Shown piece by piece: positions 36,635 to 49,216 of a stretch of 64,000 nucleotides of DNA. Within the stretch, counting starts at the first letter, position 1. Each line of letters starts with the position of its first letter. The notes beneath the pieces were generated by a model. That model worked only from the letters and a program-made list of their open reading frames with translations, did not search any database and was not told the DNA's origin. This DNA comes from Istiophorus platypterus (taxonomy: Eukaryota; Chordata; Actinopteri; Istiophoriformes; Istiophoridae), in NCBI GenBank assembly GCA_016859345.1, contig CM029128.1, positions 19,924,104 to 19,988,103 of the forward strand, written 5' to 3'. Position numbers and translations under genes: made by a program.

Positions 36635-37593
36635 CATCAGTCTTATGGTGTGATTACTTAAATGCAGGTCAACTGAAGGTGATATATATTGTACCATAAA
36701 TCTGTAGAGTTCAATGTATTCCAGGAGTTATTTTTTGCTCAAATGCTCCTGCCTTGATTTTAAAAAAAGTGCTCTATTATCCATCGAAAAAGCTCTGAGC
36801 ATTACTGTTCTTGCATGGTTTTCTTTTCCTTCACCTAAATGTCAGTGAAGACCTACATAATATCAGAACACTGTGTTCCTTTAGGTCATGAAAGATCTTT
36901 TCCAGTCCATCATTTTGTAAATTAAATCTACCACAGACACTGAGATTAGAGACGGATTTGTAAACTCTGACTCCATTTGGATTTGTTCAGAAGACGGGTT
37001 AGGGCTTTGTTCCCACTCTTCGTCTGCCTCAGAAAACACATTTTTCTCCTGTGATGATTATGACACACCACATGATCAGAGCTGACAGAGACTCCGCTTT
37101 GATCCACTTTGATATATTGACACATTTGGCCCACATTTTTACGTGGTGAAATCTTTGTTCATCAATCCGACAGCAGTGCTAGATCCCAATGTGGGACATG
37201 TGCAGAGTCGGCTGATTTGCAGCCTTGGTGACTGACTTGAATAACTCTGAGTTAACTAAGACACTGCTTCCTCCAAACATTGGAGCTACACACATGGAAG
37301 TGGAGGTTGCAAGTTGATGACCTGTCTCTAGTTGCAATTTTTTTTTCTTATTTACATCACAGTTATGCAATTCACCAGACATCTGTCATACAGTGTGATA
37401 TTGTGATGCTGTTATCATTCAGTGTGTAGGAGCCTCGAGACAAAGTACATGTAAATATAAAGCCTTATTATCGGTTGAAGAAGTCTGTGAGTTGTAAACA
37501 GATCCATCAACACAGCACCACACAGACACATACACGGCTGTAACAAACATTCCAGCGGTAAACAAAACAATAACAGGGCTACTTGACCATGTC

Positions 37594-37636
37594 AACACAC
37601 AAACACACACGTACACACACACAAACAAACACACAC

Positions 37637-37681
<45 letters not shown>
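37594..37681. repeat. (CA)n microsatellite
   Basis: CA run with AAAC, GTAC and TTAC interruptions in its left half and a pure right half. Confidence 0.95.
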
Positions 37682-37686
<5 letters not shown>

Positions 37687-39457
37687 TTCGGTATGCAATG
37701 TTACCATTCCAAACAATTTTGTGTGAGAATATTAGTCCTGCATTCAAGGCTCACACCCTCATTCCTAACGTAACTGTCGTCTTCATCCACCTTGTCACCT
37801 TCTCATGATTCAATGCTGAGGTGCAGTTGGTGACGGTATATATTCAGAATCTTTGCCTGTAATGAAACATTCAGCTTGGTTTTTATCATCTTATTCTGAG
37901 AAAAATCATCAACATGTCATGTTAGCTGCATGACCCTTTAGATCATTCACAGTAGGCTGCAAGGAAAGACATCTGTCTACTGTGATGATGCTAAAACAAT
38001 GAAGGATAAACACTAACAGCATCAGGGCACTGACTCCTAACTTGGATATAACACTTTCACAGGAAGCTCCTGACTAACTGTTTAGCATTCTTAGCTAACA
38101 TTTTACCATCCACTGTGTACATTTATGCCAAATCGTGCCAAAAATGTAGCATTTACCATGAATACACTGTTAATTTGTATCGGCATTTCGTATCCTCAAC
38201 AATAAGTTTCTTATTTTAATCATAAAAAGTATAGTTTTTCAAAGCAGTGCTGCTGCTGCATGCACCAGTAGAAGCACAATTATTAGCACTAAATGTCTTC
38301 AGTCAAAGATGTAATTACTGCGAGTAAGTTATTTTTCAGTTTAAGACAGATATCTCAAACTGACTCTGACAGTTGTCTCTTTGCAGAGTTAAACAGTGGA
38401 TTGATGTCAGGACCAAAGTGACTATTGAACCACACAGAGACTTTTTATTCTGTTTTTTTGAAGGTTTATAGGGACTTTCTCCTGCTGCACCTGAATTCCA
38501 CTTTGTTAATGATTGTTGGGCACCAGATGCCACCTTGGGGTGTTCTTCATACTAGACAACTTGACATTTGAATTAGAATAGTAAAGAATGTAAAACACGA
38601 TAGACGCCACCTTCAGTGAAATGTTGTGGCAGCAGATGATACAACAATCAACCACAACATTAAAACCCTCATGGTATAGGTATTTAGTGTATGTTTTATC
38701 TGGATTGCGCGAGGTGTGCGATCCCCTCTGCAAACGTGAAAGCAACAGGAGTGAAGCTTGGGAATGAACAAAGCCAAAAACACAGACAAACCTTTCTCTT
38801 TCTAAAACATCCTGGCAGCTGACAGACAACACCCTCAACAAAAAAACAATCAGGCAGCAATGAAACTGCACAGCAACATGACAATACACACTCGATTTGA
38901 TCACCTGAATAAATACTCCTCTATCTGGATTATGGTGTTCAAGAGATCAGATAAAGTATTAATTTTGAAAGCATCTATAAATATTTACGGTTAGGATATT
39001 AAATGATCTTTATTCCTTAAAATGATCAAGGAATGACTTTAGGAGAACTGACTATGTAAAACATTTTCCCTGCACAGATTACGATATCCTTAAGGTAAAT
39101 TAAGGGAATGTTGGAGGGTAGTATACGGTTATCAGGTCGATAATGAAACTCAGAAAATGTTTCAGTATTTGAAATTGACAAAACACAGCTTCAACAAAAC
39201 CAAAACATGCATCTTTTAAGTATCAGCCTTTTTTCCAAAATGCTGGAAAATATACGAGTTTGTGTTTTCATGTATGTCTATGTCTGTCTTATAATACTTA
39301 TATACTGAAGGTTATTTGTGTCTACAGTATCTAAGAGTGTATCACCTCATTGATCATTGATGAGGTAATAGTGCTAGTCCCAACATTTCAATATAACTTT
39401 GACAAAGATGTGTGTTGACGCTAAATATCAAGGTAATAGCATAATGGGAGTTCATGC

Positions 39458-39506
39458 GCACACACACAGAAACACACACAAACAAATACACATGCAAACA
39501 AACAAA

Positions 39507-39546
<40 letters not shown>
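39458..39546. repeat. (CA)n microsatellite with (CAAA)n segment
   Basis: CA run interrupted by AAACAAACAAACAAAC units in the middle. Confidence 0.95.
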
Positions 39547-39550
<4 letters not shown>

Positions 39551-40624
39551 TTGTGACTGAACTTATAAGGACAACACTTAATAAATTCCCTAATGTCTCG
39601 CCCTTGACTCAGCCCCATCTGGGACTGTAACATCCACTGCGTCAGTCCCAGATGCTTCCCATAGAAAATTTTAAAATTTTATTGAAGCAGTAGTGTGCCG
39701 CTTCTTACTTGAGGAGGCTGAAAAGAAATATGTTCACCAAACCAGCCCCCTCTCTTTAAAAAACTGAAACATGGGAGTTAAAAACCCCTGATGACAAAGC
39801 ATATAGCTTGTCTTGGTGCAGTTTGTCCAAGAAAGTTGCAGCTGCAGTTGGTAAGAGCTGCTGCTAAGTCCTCATCCTTTCAGTCATCACAAGACTTATA
39901 GGATCAAGACTGGGTGTTTGGTTTGGCAAATAGCTTGTATGTCTAGTTAGCTTTCTCACTCCTGCACAGCTGCTTCCCTAAAGCTTTTCCAACAGAAGCA
40001 TTCTGCACTTGCTTCCACAGATGTCACAGTCCCAGACTGGTCTTACCCCAGGTCAAGACCTTAGCCTGATTAATTATTTAAACTTAAACCAAAAACCAAA
40101 ACCAAACCTCAAATAGCAAATAGTGAAGTGAAGACCAGAGAAAAAAAAATCCTAATTTTTCAAAACTGTCCTCAAGTTTGTAATCGAACTGTCTCTCCAT
40201 GTGTAAGATTGTCTAACTCAATTTCTGTCCTTATTTACTGAGGCCACAACAATACATGTAACCATAGCAACATCAGTGATGCATAAAGGTCTGTTCACAC
40301 TATAAGTTTGCTTGCAGGGGAGTAAATGGCACAGTACAGAGAAAATAGAAAGAAACTCTGAGAGCTATTGTTAGTTACTGGTGCTCGCATGTTCCCAGGA
40401 GATCAGTGTGTTAGCAGTTAGCTTGCCATACAAAGTACGCAATCAAAAAAGTGATTTAGTAACAGTCCTGAAACTCTGGTATTATATCAGTACTGGTGTT
40501 GAAAAATTTCAATACTCAGTCCTTTGTATGTGAGGAAAATACCTCATCTATTGGCCTGCATTCTCACTTACTCTTATATAAAAAGGTCAGTGGAAGGCAG
40601 GGAACTATGGGAGGCTTTTTACAT

Positions 40625-40885
40625 GTCTCTCTTTCTGAACTTCCTTCTTAGCAAGTGTGTGTGAGAGACACTGAGGAGGCGAGAGAGTGCATGAGAGACA
40701 CTGAGAGAGAGTGGTGGGTGTGTGAGATAAAACAGTTGTATTTTCCCGTTGGTCTGGTTGGTTAACTGTCTGGGCCAGAGTGAAGGGAAAGAATGTAGTC
40801 CCATTAAAAAGCATTACAGACACAGAGAGACTGAGAGAGAGAGGGTGGGAGAATGGGTGTGTGTCAGTGGTAGGGACAGAGAGAG

Positions 40886-40923
<38 letters not shown>

Positions 40924-40925
40924 AG
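40625..40925. repeat. Purine-rich (GA)n region
   Basis: Imperfect GAGAGACACTGAG-type repeats lead into a pure GA run at about 40884-40921. Open frames on the minus strand here are low-complexity Leu/Ser/Thr shadows. Confidence 0.85.
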
Positions 40926-41029
40926 ATAACGATAAACAGATGGTAAACTGTCCTTATATTCAGATATGTTTTTGTCAATCAAGACAAACTCTTCTGGTCC
41001 TGCAGATAAACATGATTAAAAAAACATGA

Positions 41030-41860
41030 TAAAAGAGAAATGAAATGAGGAAAGATTTAAATAACCAAATAAGGAGAAATGGGCGTGAAGAAATTGATGA
41101 GAGAGAGATAAAAGATATTGGGGAAAAGGGGAAAGGAAGATCTGGAGAAACAGAAGAAATGAGAGAAATACAGGAAAATGTGTGTTAGGGACAGAAGGAT
41201 GAGGAAAGAAAGCAAGTGATGGAGGAATAAAGTGAAATGGGGTCTTCCCATCTATTATATTACAGAACAAGTGCTATATATATATATATATTAGTATGTA
41301 CTTGTAAAGTGTAGTGCTCAGAAACTGTCAAAGTCCATCCTGATGTAAAGAGGAAAAGAGTGTGGGGTGTACATCATTAGAACAAATCAATCACTATCCA
41401 TATAAAAAAATTATATCACATCTAAAAAAAAACAATACTAAAAATGAAATAGAAAAAAAGATACAAAACTATGAAAATTGAAAACTGAATTAAAAAGAGA
41501 CTGTGTGCTGCTCAGAAATACCCCAGTAGCTACAGCAAAACATCCTAGAAGGAAAAACAAATGAACACAAACATGTGTGGAGAGCTACAGAGCAAAAGCA
41601 TGTGGAGAGAGAAGATTGAAAGTTAAACATAAGAAAGCAAATGAGAAAGAGGCACAACTAAAAAAACAAGAGTGACAGAGACACAATGAAGTTGAAAATC
41701 AAGAGATTAACAAAAGAACACAAAGGGAAGGAGAAAGTGAGAAAGAAAGGAGACAAAGACAATTAGAGCAGAAGAAGATGGACAGAGAGATAAAGAGGAG
41801 GAAGGCAGAGAGAGACAGACATCGAAGAGCCACAGGCAGAGAGTCAGAGATGCTAACAGC
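41030..41860. repeat. Purine-rich low-complexity stretches on the plus strand
   Basis: Two strongly A/G-rich blocks (about 41035-41235 and 41560-41835), separated by AT-rich sequence with a short TA run near 41276-41291. There is no coding signal on either strand. Confidence 0.6.
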
Positions 41861-42179
41861 CTTATTAAATCAGGGTTACAGAATTCCTTAGCCTGGGAAA
41901 ACACTTACACATGCATGAATGACTCCTCTGTTTGCTTTAGAAGCCACTAAGATAACAACATTTTAAATGTTGAGTGACAGGACAGTAGGATAGAGATGTT
42001 CTCTAGAATTAAGACGCACCTGCTCAAGTCCATGTGACTCTTTTCTTTCACAGTATCTGACACATAAGGTGAGCTTTGTTTTTCCTGCTATCATCACACA
42101 CTATGGAGCACCACACAGACACACACACAGCTATTGGGAGAAAACGTAATCTCTTATATTACGTAACAACACTGCCAGA

Positions 42180-42440
42180 GAACAAAAACCGTCACCGTCG
42201 CTGAACAGTCGCCCGACCTGAAGGCTGTAGCCCTGCCTGGGATGAAGGCCCAATAAAAACAGTCCGGCCTTATTGTTATTATTGTCATCATTATTTAAGT
42301 AATAACTGACAGCGTGGCTGGCCCTGTGCAGGCGGATTCGGCGACATGATGGCCCATCACCAAGCTGAAATAAAGATAACTTCTCCTTTCTGCAGCGTTC
42401 TTATCGGAGCGCAGTGCAGAGTACAGCAGGACTCACCCAT
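42180..42440. promoter_or_regulatory. Candidate conserved non-coding element near the promoter
   Basis: About 260 bp with higher GC and complexity than its surroundings, 1.2 kb inside intron 1. Words include GTCGCCCGACC, GGCCTTATTGTTATTATTG (SOX-like ATTGTT core) and GGCGGATTCGGCGACATGATG. There is no splice-bounded coding frame. It may be a proximal enhancer or an alternative first-exon region. Confidence 0.3.
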
Positions 42441-42784
42441 TAAAGGCATGTTGAGAAAACATGAAACGATATGTTTCATCATTACGACAAATGGGAATTT
42501 CATGGTTGGGGTGATTAGTCGCTACAAGCTTGGCCTTGAACATATTTTCTGTTTCTGTTTTAATCTAATGTAGTTTAAAGATAAAGTAACGGTGTCTGTG
42601 GAAACGGCTGCATCAGCTGGAACAACTGGGCAACAATGACAAGACACTACACGAGTTATATTATATTTCTGTGGTTCTTTATGGCATGTGTGCTGTTTTT
42701 ATTGTATTTTTTTTTTTCTCCAACATAATGGCCCAAATAATATTATGAGGTCATAGAGTGACCAAAACTGACCCGGGACTACAC

Positions 42785-42925
42785 AGCTTGGCCAAAAGTA
42801 TGTGGACACCCTATCATTCCAGCCACATCGGACAGCTGAATGTGTCGAGCCCATAACCAAGAGCTGCTTTAACGTGCTCCACTATTCTGGAGAAGCTCTC
42901 CGCTAAATTCTTCAGTTCCACAAAG
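42785..42925 (+). mobile_element. Small Tc1/mariner-type relic
   Basis: The phrase TTGGCCAAAAGTATGTGGACAC is characteristic of the terminal region of a common fish DNA transposon family. It is followed by TTCTGGAGAAGCTCTCCGCTAA, which is also typical of such elements. Only about 140 bp is recognisable and no transposase remains. Family assignment is from memory of such sequences and is uncertain. Confidence 0.45.
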
Positions 42926-43586
42926 TGGGTAGCTTCTGCATTAAACCATAAACACCACACACTAAGAGGTCACATTAAAGGCCGGGAAATTAGAGTAGCA
43001 CATGCATCAATCACTTTAATCATATGATATAGTTTTTTTTTATTCTCCAGAGAGATATTTATCATACTTCACAGTACTTTATGGACTTGCAGTTTGTTGC
43101 CGGTATAAGACATTCATTGACTTTATCTAATGATTAGACTATGATGAATCTACAATATCCATAGCGGCTTTGAGTGTTTTCAGCAAAGTTCCTATTGTGG
43201 TCTATGTTATGTACCGAGGCTAACTTTATCAATCTAAACAGATTAAAAACCTAACACAATCTAAACATCAAACTGTGATGAGACAGGGACCTCGCTGCAC
43301 TTTGTTCTTACTCTGTTTTGGTACTTTTTGATCTAAGTGGTTTGTGTGATTAGCTGTTTCCTGCAGCAGGTATCTGCTCAGCTGTTGCCCCTCTAAAAGA
43401 TTTCAGAAAGCATTGAGTTACTTGAACTCCAACTCCGGACAATAAACTAACAGAGACAACTAAAAGCAAATGGACGCATTTTCAGACAGCAGAGGCCTCG
43501 GAATGAGTGTCAACGACCCAGCTGAAGGCGACGCATCAGTCTGGTTAAAATCCAACAAGTGTCCGAGTAAATCATCAGCCACTTAC

Positions 43587-43720
43587 CTGGTAGCGCTCCC
43601 GCCGCGGTGCTCTGCAGCCAACTGACACGCAGCGGTGTCTGGCTGACAGGAGTTTGCCTTGTGGGCGGATCCGGGGCTGCACCTGCAGCCCACCGGGCCG
43701 TGCGTAATGACGCACGCAGA
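43587..43720 (-). other. Non-coding exon 1 (5' UTR) of the coiled-coil gene
   Basis: A very good donor (CTACCAG/GTAAGTGG) ends a GC-rich, CpG-containing sequence on the minus strand. No ATG occurs in the about 130 bp before the donor, so this would be an untranslated first exon leading into the ATG exon at 29.1 kb. The 5' limit is a guess. The link to the downstream exons rests on strand, position and splice-site quality only. Confidence 0.45.
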
Positions 43721-43800
43721 GTCAGCGTTCGTTTTACCTGCGCCGCCTGTCAGAGCTGATTTACGCGAGGGGAGAGATGTGATGTGAGTGCGCAAAAATC
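43587..43800 (-). promoter_or_regulatory. GC-rich, CpG-containing promoter region
   Basis: The stretch is clearly richer in G, C and CpG than the AT-rich flanks. It includes CCGCCGCGG-like words and a partly palindromic CGTGCGTAATGACGCACGC. It lies at the point where the minus-strand gene should start. No TATA box is obvious, as is common for CpG-type promoters. Confidence 0.45.
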
Positions 43801-43856
43801 CACATTGTAAAAGACTCTGGCAGAGATCCAGAGACAAAGTTTTAAGACGCATATGA

Positions 43857-43931
43857 CCCCCCCCCCCACACACACACACACACATACCAAAACCACCCCT
43901 CCTTCTCTCTCTCTCTCTCTCTCTCTCTCCC
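43857..43931. repeat. Poly(C), (CA)n and (CT)n compound repeat
   Basis: A C run, then CA units, then CT units lie in immediate succession just upstream of the promoter region. Confidence 0.95.
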
Positions 43932-44112
43932 TTTCTCTCAGACACCATTTTTGGAAATCTGGAGCACCAGTCTCTCACCAAAATGCAACTTTTGAAACTA
44001 TTTCAGGAATTTTTGCAGCCCATGGGGCATTTTGTTTTCCGTTTTCTTCTCTCTGATGCCAGTTACGGTAACTTGGTCACTAGGTCCCTGTGTGGAGCAA
44101 AAATACTGAATC

Positions 44113-44153
44113 ATCTATCTGTCTGTCTATCTGTCTGTCTGTCTGTCTATCAT
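44113..44153. repeat. (CTGT/CTAT)n tetranucleotide microsatellite
   Basis: About ten tetramer units alternating CTGT and CTAT. Confidence 0.95.
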
Positions 44154-44534
44154 CCTTCACAGTCAAAGTCAGATATTCAGGTGAAGAATCAGAAAGCAAT
44201 GCTTACAGTTTTATGTAAGAAAGGTCCTCTGTGGTATCTGACCACACAAATCTAATCTCTGTTTACAACCTAATAAACATGAGTAAAGTCTTGCCAAAGA
44301 ATGAAAAGGAGAAACACTTGTTCTATTCCATCAGCCTGAGCAAGACATGATAGAGTGGCAGATAAACTGACAGATTGCAGTCGAGGTTCAGAGTCTTGTG
44401 GATATGAGAGCACTGACTGTTGGTTAAACAGTTGCTGGTTGCTATAGGGGCTTTGTGTTGGGCAACACAGGCAACCACTCCTCACATTCCTCTGTACTGG
44501 AGCTGTGAACACACCCATCAGCATGCTATACTGT

Positions 44535-44535
<1 letters not shown>

Positions 44536-44573
<38 letters not shown>
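44536..44573. repeat. (CA)n microsatellite
   Basis: Pure run of about 19 AC units. Confidence 0.97.
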
Positions 44574-44574
<1 letters not shown>

Positions 44575-45395
44575 CTGAACACATCCATTCAAATGGCACT
44601 GAGTTCCTTGAAGTCTTTTGTTTGTAAGAAGTTGGATTGAATCATTCTGAAAATAAATACTTCTTCGATCTGTCCCGAAGTCTCATTGTCAGGTTCCAGG
44701 CAGGTGTGACTCACCTGAGGAAGTGATTAGGAAATTTCTTGTCTCAATCTGAAGTGCTTAAAGTTTAGCACAGGGTACTTTATCATGTACAAACTCCTGC
44801 ACATGCCTGCTTATTAGCTTGGCAGGTGAGGACTAAGACGTAGACGGTAAAGGCATTGTGTTGCGACAATGCCAGGGTTTGGACTTTTCTGTGGATGTTG
44901 TAATACATTTTTTCCGAATTGATCACTTTTCAAATCCCCTCTAATCCTCATAAATCCAGTCTGAACACAACACTTAGATCTGTGAAGAAGCCAGGATGAG
45001 CCTTCCATCCTCAAAAATAGGGCTCAAAAATACTCAACAGAAAATCAGTTAATAATTAAAAAATTCTTGATTCAAAAATGAAGCAAAATCACCAAACATT
45101 CTCATGGCTCCAATGTCTATTTTTAAAAAATAATATTTTCTGATATTGTATACACTAAAAATTACTTGATTAATTAGATAAATGAAGAAAAAAGTTGTTC
45201 GATGGTTTTGATCGAGGATCATGTCTCCAGTGGTAACAGGATTTTGATGTTGGAGGATTCAAGAGTAATTGGCGGTGCAGAGGTGGAGGATTGGTCAAAA
45301 ATCTCCGGTGAGTCTTTGTTTCTCCCTGAGGGTGAAGCACGTCACTACTGGTTTCAGGATTGAATGAGAAGGAATCTATCCCAACTATCCACAAG

Positions 45396-45918
45396 CAGTA
45401 GTGGAAGAAGTACTCTGCTCTTTTACTTGGACAAAAGCAGATTTCCCACGCTGTAGAAATAACCACCTACAAGTAAGGCCATGCATTCAAATCTTTTTTA
45501 AATGTAAAAGTACAGTATTATCAACAAAAATATTATCAAATCATACTGAAAGTATAAAAAGTAAAAGTACATAACATGGCTCATTTCTTTTTAGAATTAT
45601 ACACAATATATTAAGTGATTATAATTATGGTGCATTAATATAAAAGAATAATTTTTATTTCTTATTTTTCAGGTTTCATGTTGGTAAAGAAGGAACTAAT
45701 TTTGTTTAGCTGGTTGGCTTAATATATAAAAATACATCATAATTTATTTGTTGATTATATGTTGTAAAGTGTGTGTATGCAAAGTAACTGAAGCTTTAAA
45801 ATAAATGTAGAGTACTAAAATGTAAAGTATTCAGAAAATGGAAGAAGCCAAGTAAAGTACAAGCTCCGTAAAATTGTACTTAAGTACAGCACTTAAGCAA
45901 ATGTACTTTCCTCTAATC
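45396..45918 (+). mobile_element. Non-autonomous DNA transposon (MITE, hAT-like)
   Basis: The left end CAGTAGTGGAAGAAGTACTC and the later words GTAAAAGTACATAAC and GTACTTAAGTACAGCACTTAA are hallmarks of a very common fish MITE. Its ends are inverted (CAGTGGTGGAAGAAGTA type), and its interior repeats AAGTAAAAGTAC. The right end has decayed (TGTACTTTCCTCTAATC). There is no transposase. The hAT assignment is from general knowledge and less certain than the identity of the repeat. Confidence 0.75.
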
Positions 45919-46499
45919 AATACAAGGCAATTAAATGTGTATTTCTGCAGTTTGTTGTAATCTGGATGGTGAAAATTTTGGTGAACAAGTGTGTCAGTGT
46001 GGTACCTCTGTGAGTAAAAAGTCCAAGACGTCCATGACAACATTAGGCCAACGACAGCATCCTAGTAAAGTGTAAGAAACAATTTTTGACAAAGTAAAGA
46101 GGAGCAAGACATTCTCCCTGCTAGTGAGTGTCACTTCATCCACCTGTTTATGTGCACTTCTAATTTTGCAGTCGCGACATCACACAAAAGTTTTTATATT
46201 TGGTTGAAGTGGAGAAGTTGGTGTATCGATTTGATAAAATGTGACAACTTGCATTGGAAACAGACTTAGTAAATAAATCATGAAGCAAGCATCGTCAAGC
46301 AGTAACAGTAGTAGTAGCAGTAGTAGCTCTATGTCATTATATTATGAGTCAGTCAACAATGTAATGAAATTTAGATAGTAATCCCTGAGCCATAGAACCA
46401 TTTAAAACAATTCAAAACAAGACATAAAAAAACATTAGCAGTAATAAAGAAGGGGACTAAAGTGCAATATATAATATAAAAAGTGCAAACACCACAGGC
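45919..46499. other. Intergenic sequence between MITE and LINE
   Basis: AT-rich with a short AGT triplet run near 46303-46325. It may include the decayed 3' UTR of the adjacent LINE. No gene seen. Confidence 0.4.
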
Positions 46500-47700
46500 A
46501 GGACCAATACTTTGTTGTTTAGTTTTTAGATTAGTGCTCCTCCATTGAGTGTGTCTGAGTGAATGGGGGAGCTCAGGCCATGTTCATAAGTTTGACAGCT
46601 TGCGTGAATTGCCTGCCAGGGGGAAGTAATTGGAACTGGTGTTAGTCAGGATTTTTTGGGTCATGGATGATGTTTAAGGCCCTGCCCCGACAGCAGGCCT
46701 GGTAAATGCCCCCAGTTGCAGGAAGCTGGGTCCTAAAGATGTACTGTGCCGTCCTGATGAGTCTTTGCAGAGCTCTTTGGTCCTTCTTGATGCAGCTGGC
46801 AAACCACACTGTGATGACTCTCCACAGTGCAACTTCAGAAGTTTACCAGGAGGTTCTGTGGCAGACTGGCTCTCCTCAGCAACCTCAGGAAAAAGAGACG
46901 TTGTTTTCCTTCCCAATGACAGCGGATGTACGTGAGTTCCAGGAAAGGTCTTTAGTGATGTCTGCCCACAGAAATTTAAAACTGGAGACACTTTCCACTG
47001 CTTTGCCATTGTTGAACATTGGGTTGCGATTAGTACTTCTCTTCTTCCTGAAGTCCACTACAATCTCCTTTGTCTTCTTGTTGTTCAGGATGAGATTATT
47101 AGTGGAACACTGGACTATAAGGTTCTGCACCTCATCCATATATGCTGACTCTTTGTTGTTGGAGATCAGGCCCATGACTGTGGTTTTGTCTGCAAACTTT
47201 ATGATGATGTTAGTTGCATGGACAGGCTGACAGTCATGGGTGAAGAGGGCATAAAGAATAGGGCTCAGGACACACCCCTGAGGAAGTGTTAAGGAAGAGA
47301 GTCGAGGATGTTTGTTTTCCCTGCCTGACAATCTGGGGATGGTTGGTCAGGAAGTCCAGGACCCAGTTTCAGATGGTTTAGTTCAGGCCCAGTCTATGAA
47401 GTTTAGGTTCTAGGGTATCAGGGATGATGGTGTTAAAGGGCGAACTAAAGTCTGAGAAGAGCATCCTGACCTCATTTGTGTCCAGAATCAGTCCCTCGTC
47501 ATCTGGTGTCACTGTCCATTACCCTAGGGTTGTTATCTGCCTCCGAGCAGACAAAGAACCTGTTAAGGTCCTCCGCTAGTGAGGGGTTGCTCCTGATTGT
47601 CTTTCCCCCTGAAGTCTTTCATGGCCCGTATGCCTTGCCACATACATCAGGGAGCGTTCAAGCATGTAACTTAACTGTCACCTGAAGCTCCACTGAAGAC
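46500..47700 (-). mobile_element. Rex1/CR1-like LINE reverse transcriptase relic
   Basis: The clearest segment (46885-47331) encodes the RT region LPQGCVLSPILYALFTHDC, then IIKFADKTTVMGLISNN, NLILNNKKTKEIVVDFRKK and VSSFKFL. The upstream 47340-47480 translates, with stops, to a sequence resembling the LFSDFSSAFNTI (motif A) region. The downstream part in another frame resembles the C-terminal SCTVESIIT, RALQRLIRTAQ stretch. The catalytic motif reads FADK instead of FADD. Stops, frameshifts and this loss show a long-dead copy. It could belong to Rex1 or another CR1-group clade. Confidence 0.8.
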
Positions 47701-49200
47701 GTCAGATCCATGTGCAGTGATGAGGAGACTGTAACCTTCATGAAACAAAAAGAAATGTCTTATTTAAGTCATGTTGTATACACTGTTTTCCTTCATTTTA
47801 GGTTCTGCTCTTTTAATAAATTAAACTCCCTCTTCTTCTGCAGTGGGTCAATGACACCTGACTGGAGATTTATTTTCTAATATTCCTAATATCCACATAA
47901 CAGTAGTGACTGGAATTTTCTTTCACTGATTTTCTGGAAATCCGGTTTAGATTTACACTAAATTTGGATGGAAGCTTCACTAGTTTTAGTGTTTCAATGC
48001 CTATTCCCCACTGCACACCTCCAAACTGTGAACAATTTGGAAAGCATATGCCATGTTCCCTGCGACAAGCAGATCTAAAATCTTAATTGGCTTCATCAGA
48101 GCTTGTCTCATCTCTGGATATTTTTTAATTGTTTGCTGTCTGTATTCTCTACTTATATACTGAATCACCAAGAAATAGACTTTGGCTTCACTGTCAGGTT
48201 TGCGATTAAACTGGCAACTGATATCAACACTGTCAGAGTTAGAAATTCAAATCCTCCTGTAGTATGTAAACTGCAAAAACAAATGTTTCCAAAAGAATCT
48301 AATTATGAATGTAATACGTCAGGTGGAGTTTTGGAAAATTGTCTCTCAATTATGCATAAGACATTTAGAATATTTCCACGTAATAAAATGGTACAGCCTA
48401 AAAACAGGGAGTTTTGGGTTTGAATATCTCATTCAGTGTAAGCATGATGCAGTTTCAATTAAGAGCGGGAAGAGCAAAATAAATATATACACACTCAGAC
48501 AGACTGGGAAAGGAGGATTTTTCCAACGTTTAAAGTACTTGCAGGGAAATAAAAGGGTAAATTGCATGTCACTGATAATTTCGTCATCTACAGGATCTAC
48601 TTGCTTTTTCATGGTTATGAATCACCCAGCAAAGTGTCACCTGTAGTTCGCATTGTGACAAAGAAAGCTGTGGATGGGAGCGTCCCAGTGAGGCAACCTT
48701 TAGTCACACTCTGATTATCCACCCTGCTGCAGTAACTTACATAAGACACCTGAGTTGATACATTTCTACAGGTATGCAGCTAAACTACAAGTCAGAATTA
48801 TTCTTGAAATTATTTTTATTATTGTCATTATATTATTATTATAATTATTTCTTGACTTTTTTTTAAAATTTGCTTTTCTGTCAATGTGTTTTCCACCTTT
48901 TCACTTTGTTTAAGTTGTTTTGTAAGTTTCTTTTTGTTATTGTTTGTATCCTTAAAATGTTTCATATCCATCTTCATGTAACGTGTAGCAATGATCAAAC
49001 TTAAACAGAAGGCATGTCATCCAGGTCTCTTTAATATTCTGCATAACAGGATAATGCCTGAAAATTTTAGGTTTCTACAAAAACCTAAATTCTATACTTT
49101 CTACATTTAAAATTTGTGCGTTAAGAAATTTAAATGTAAGAAAACAAAACTAAAAGGGCCAGTATACTGCATTCAAACTACCTGTCAATATCTTCAGGAA

Positions 49201-49216
49201 CCCCCCCCCCCCCCCC
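49201..49216. repeat. Poly(C) run
   Basis: Sixteen consecutive C residues. Confidence 0.97.

Larger units (their letters stand above)
29108..43586 (-). other. Intron 1 (about 14.5 kb)
   Basis: This long first intron lies between the non-coding exon 1 and the ATG exon. It holds the L2 relic, several microsatellites, purine-rich tracts and two candidate conserved blocks, all listed separately. The segments 29110-30080, 30110-33210, 34310-35570, 35750-37590, 37690-39450, 39550-40810 and 42930-43580 are AT-rich unique sequence in which I see no supported exon, RNA gene or complete element. Confidence 0.45.
43932..45395. other. Intergenic sequence upstream of the promoter
   Basis: It contains only the tetranucleotide and CA microsatellites listed separately. 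Otherwise it is unique AT-rich sequence with no supported gene on either strand. Confidence 0.5.

Noticed and set aside
43583..43981. Minus-strand open stretch across the promoter
   Set aside because: It depends on a GA/CT simple repeat and a GC-rich promoter region; the donor at 43587 interrupts it.
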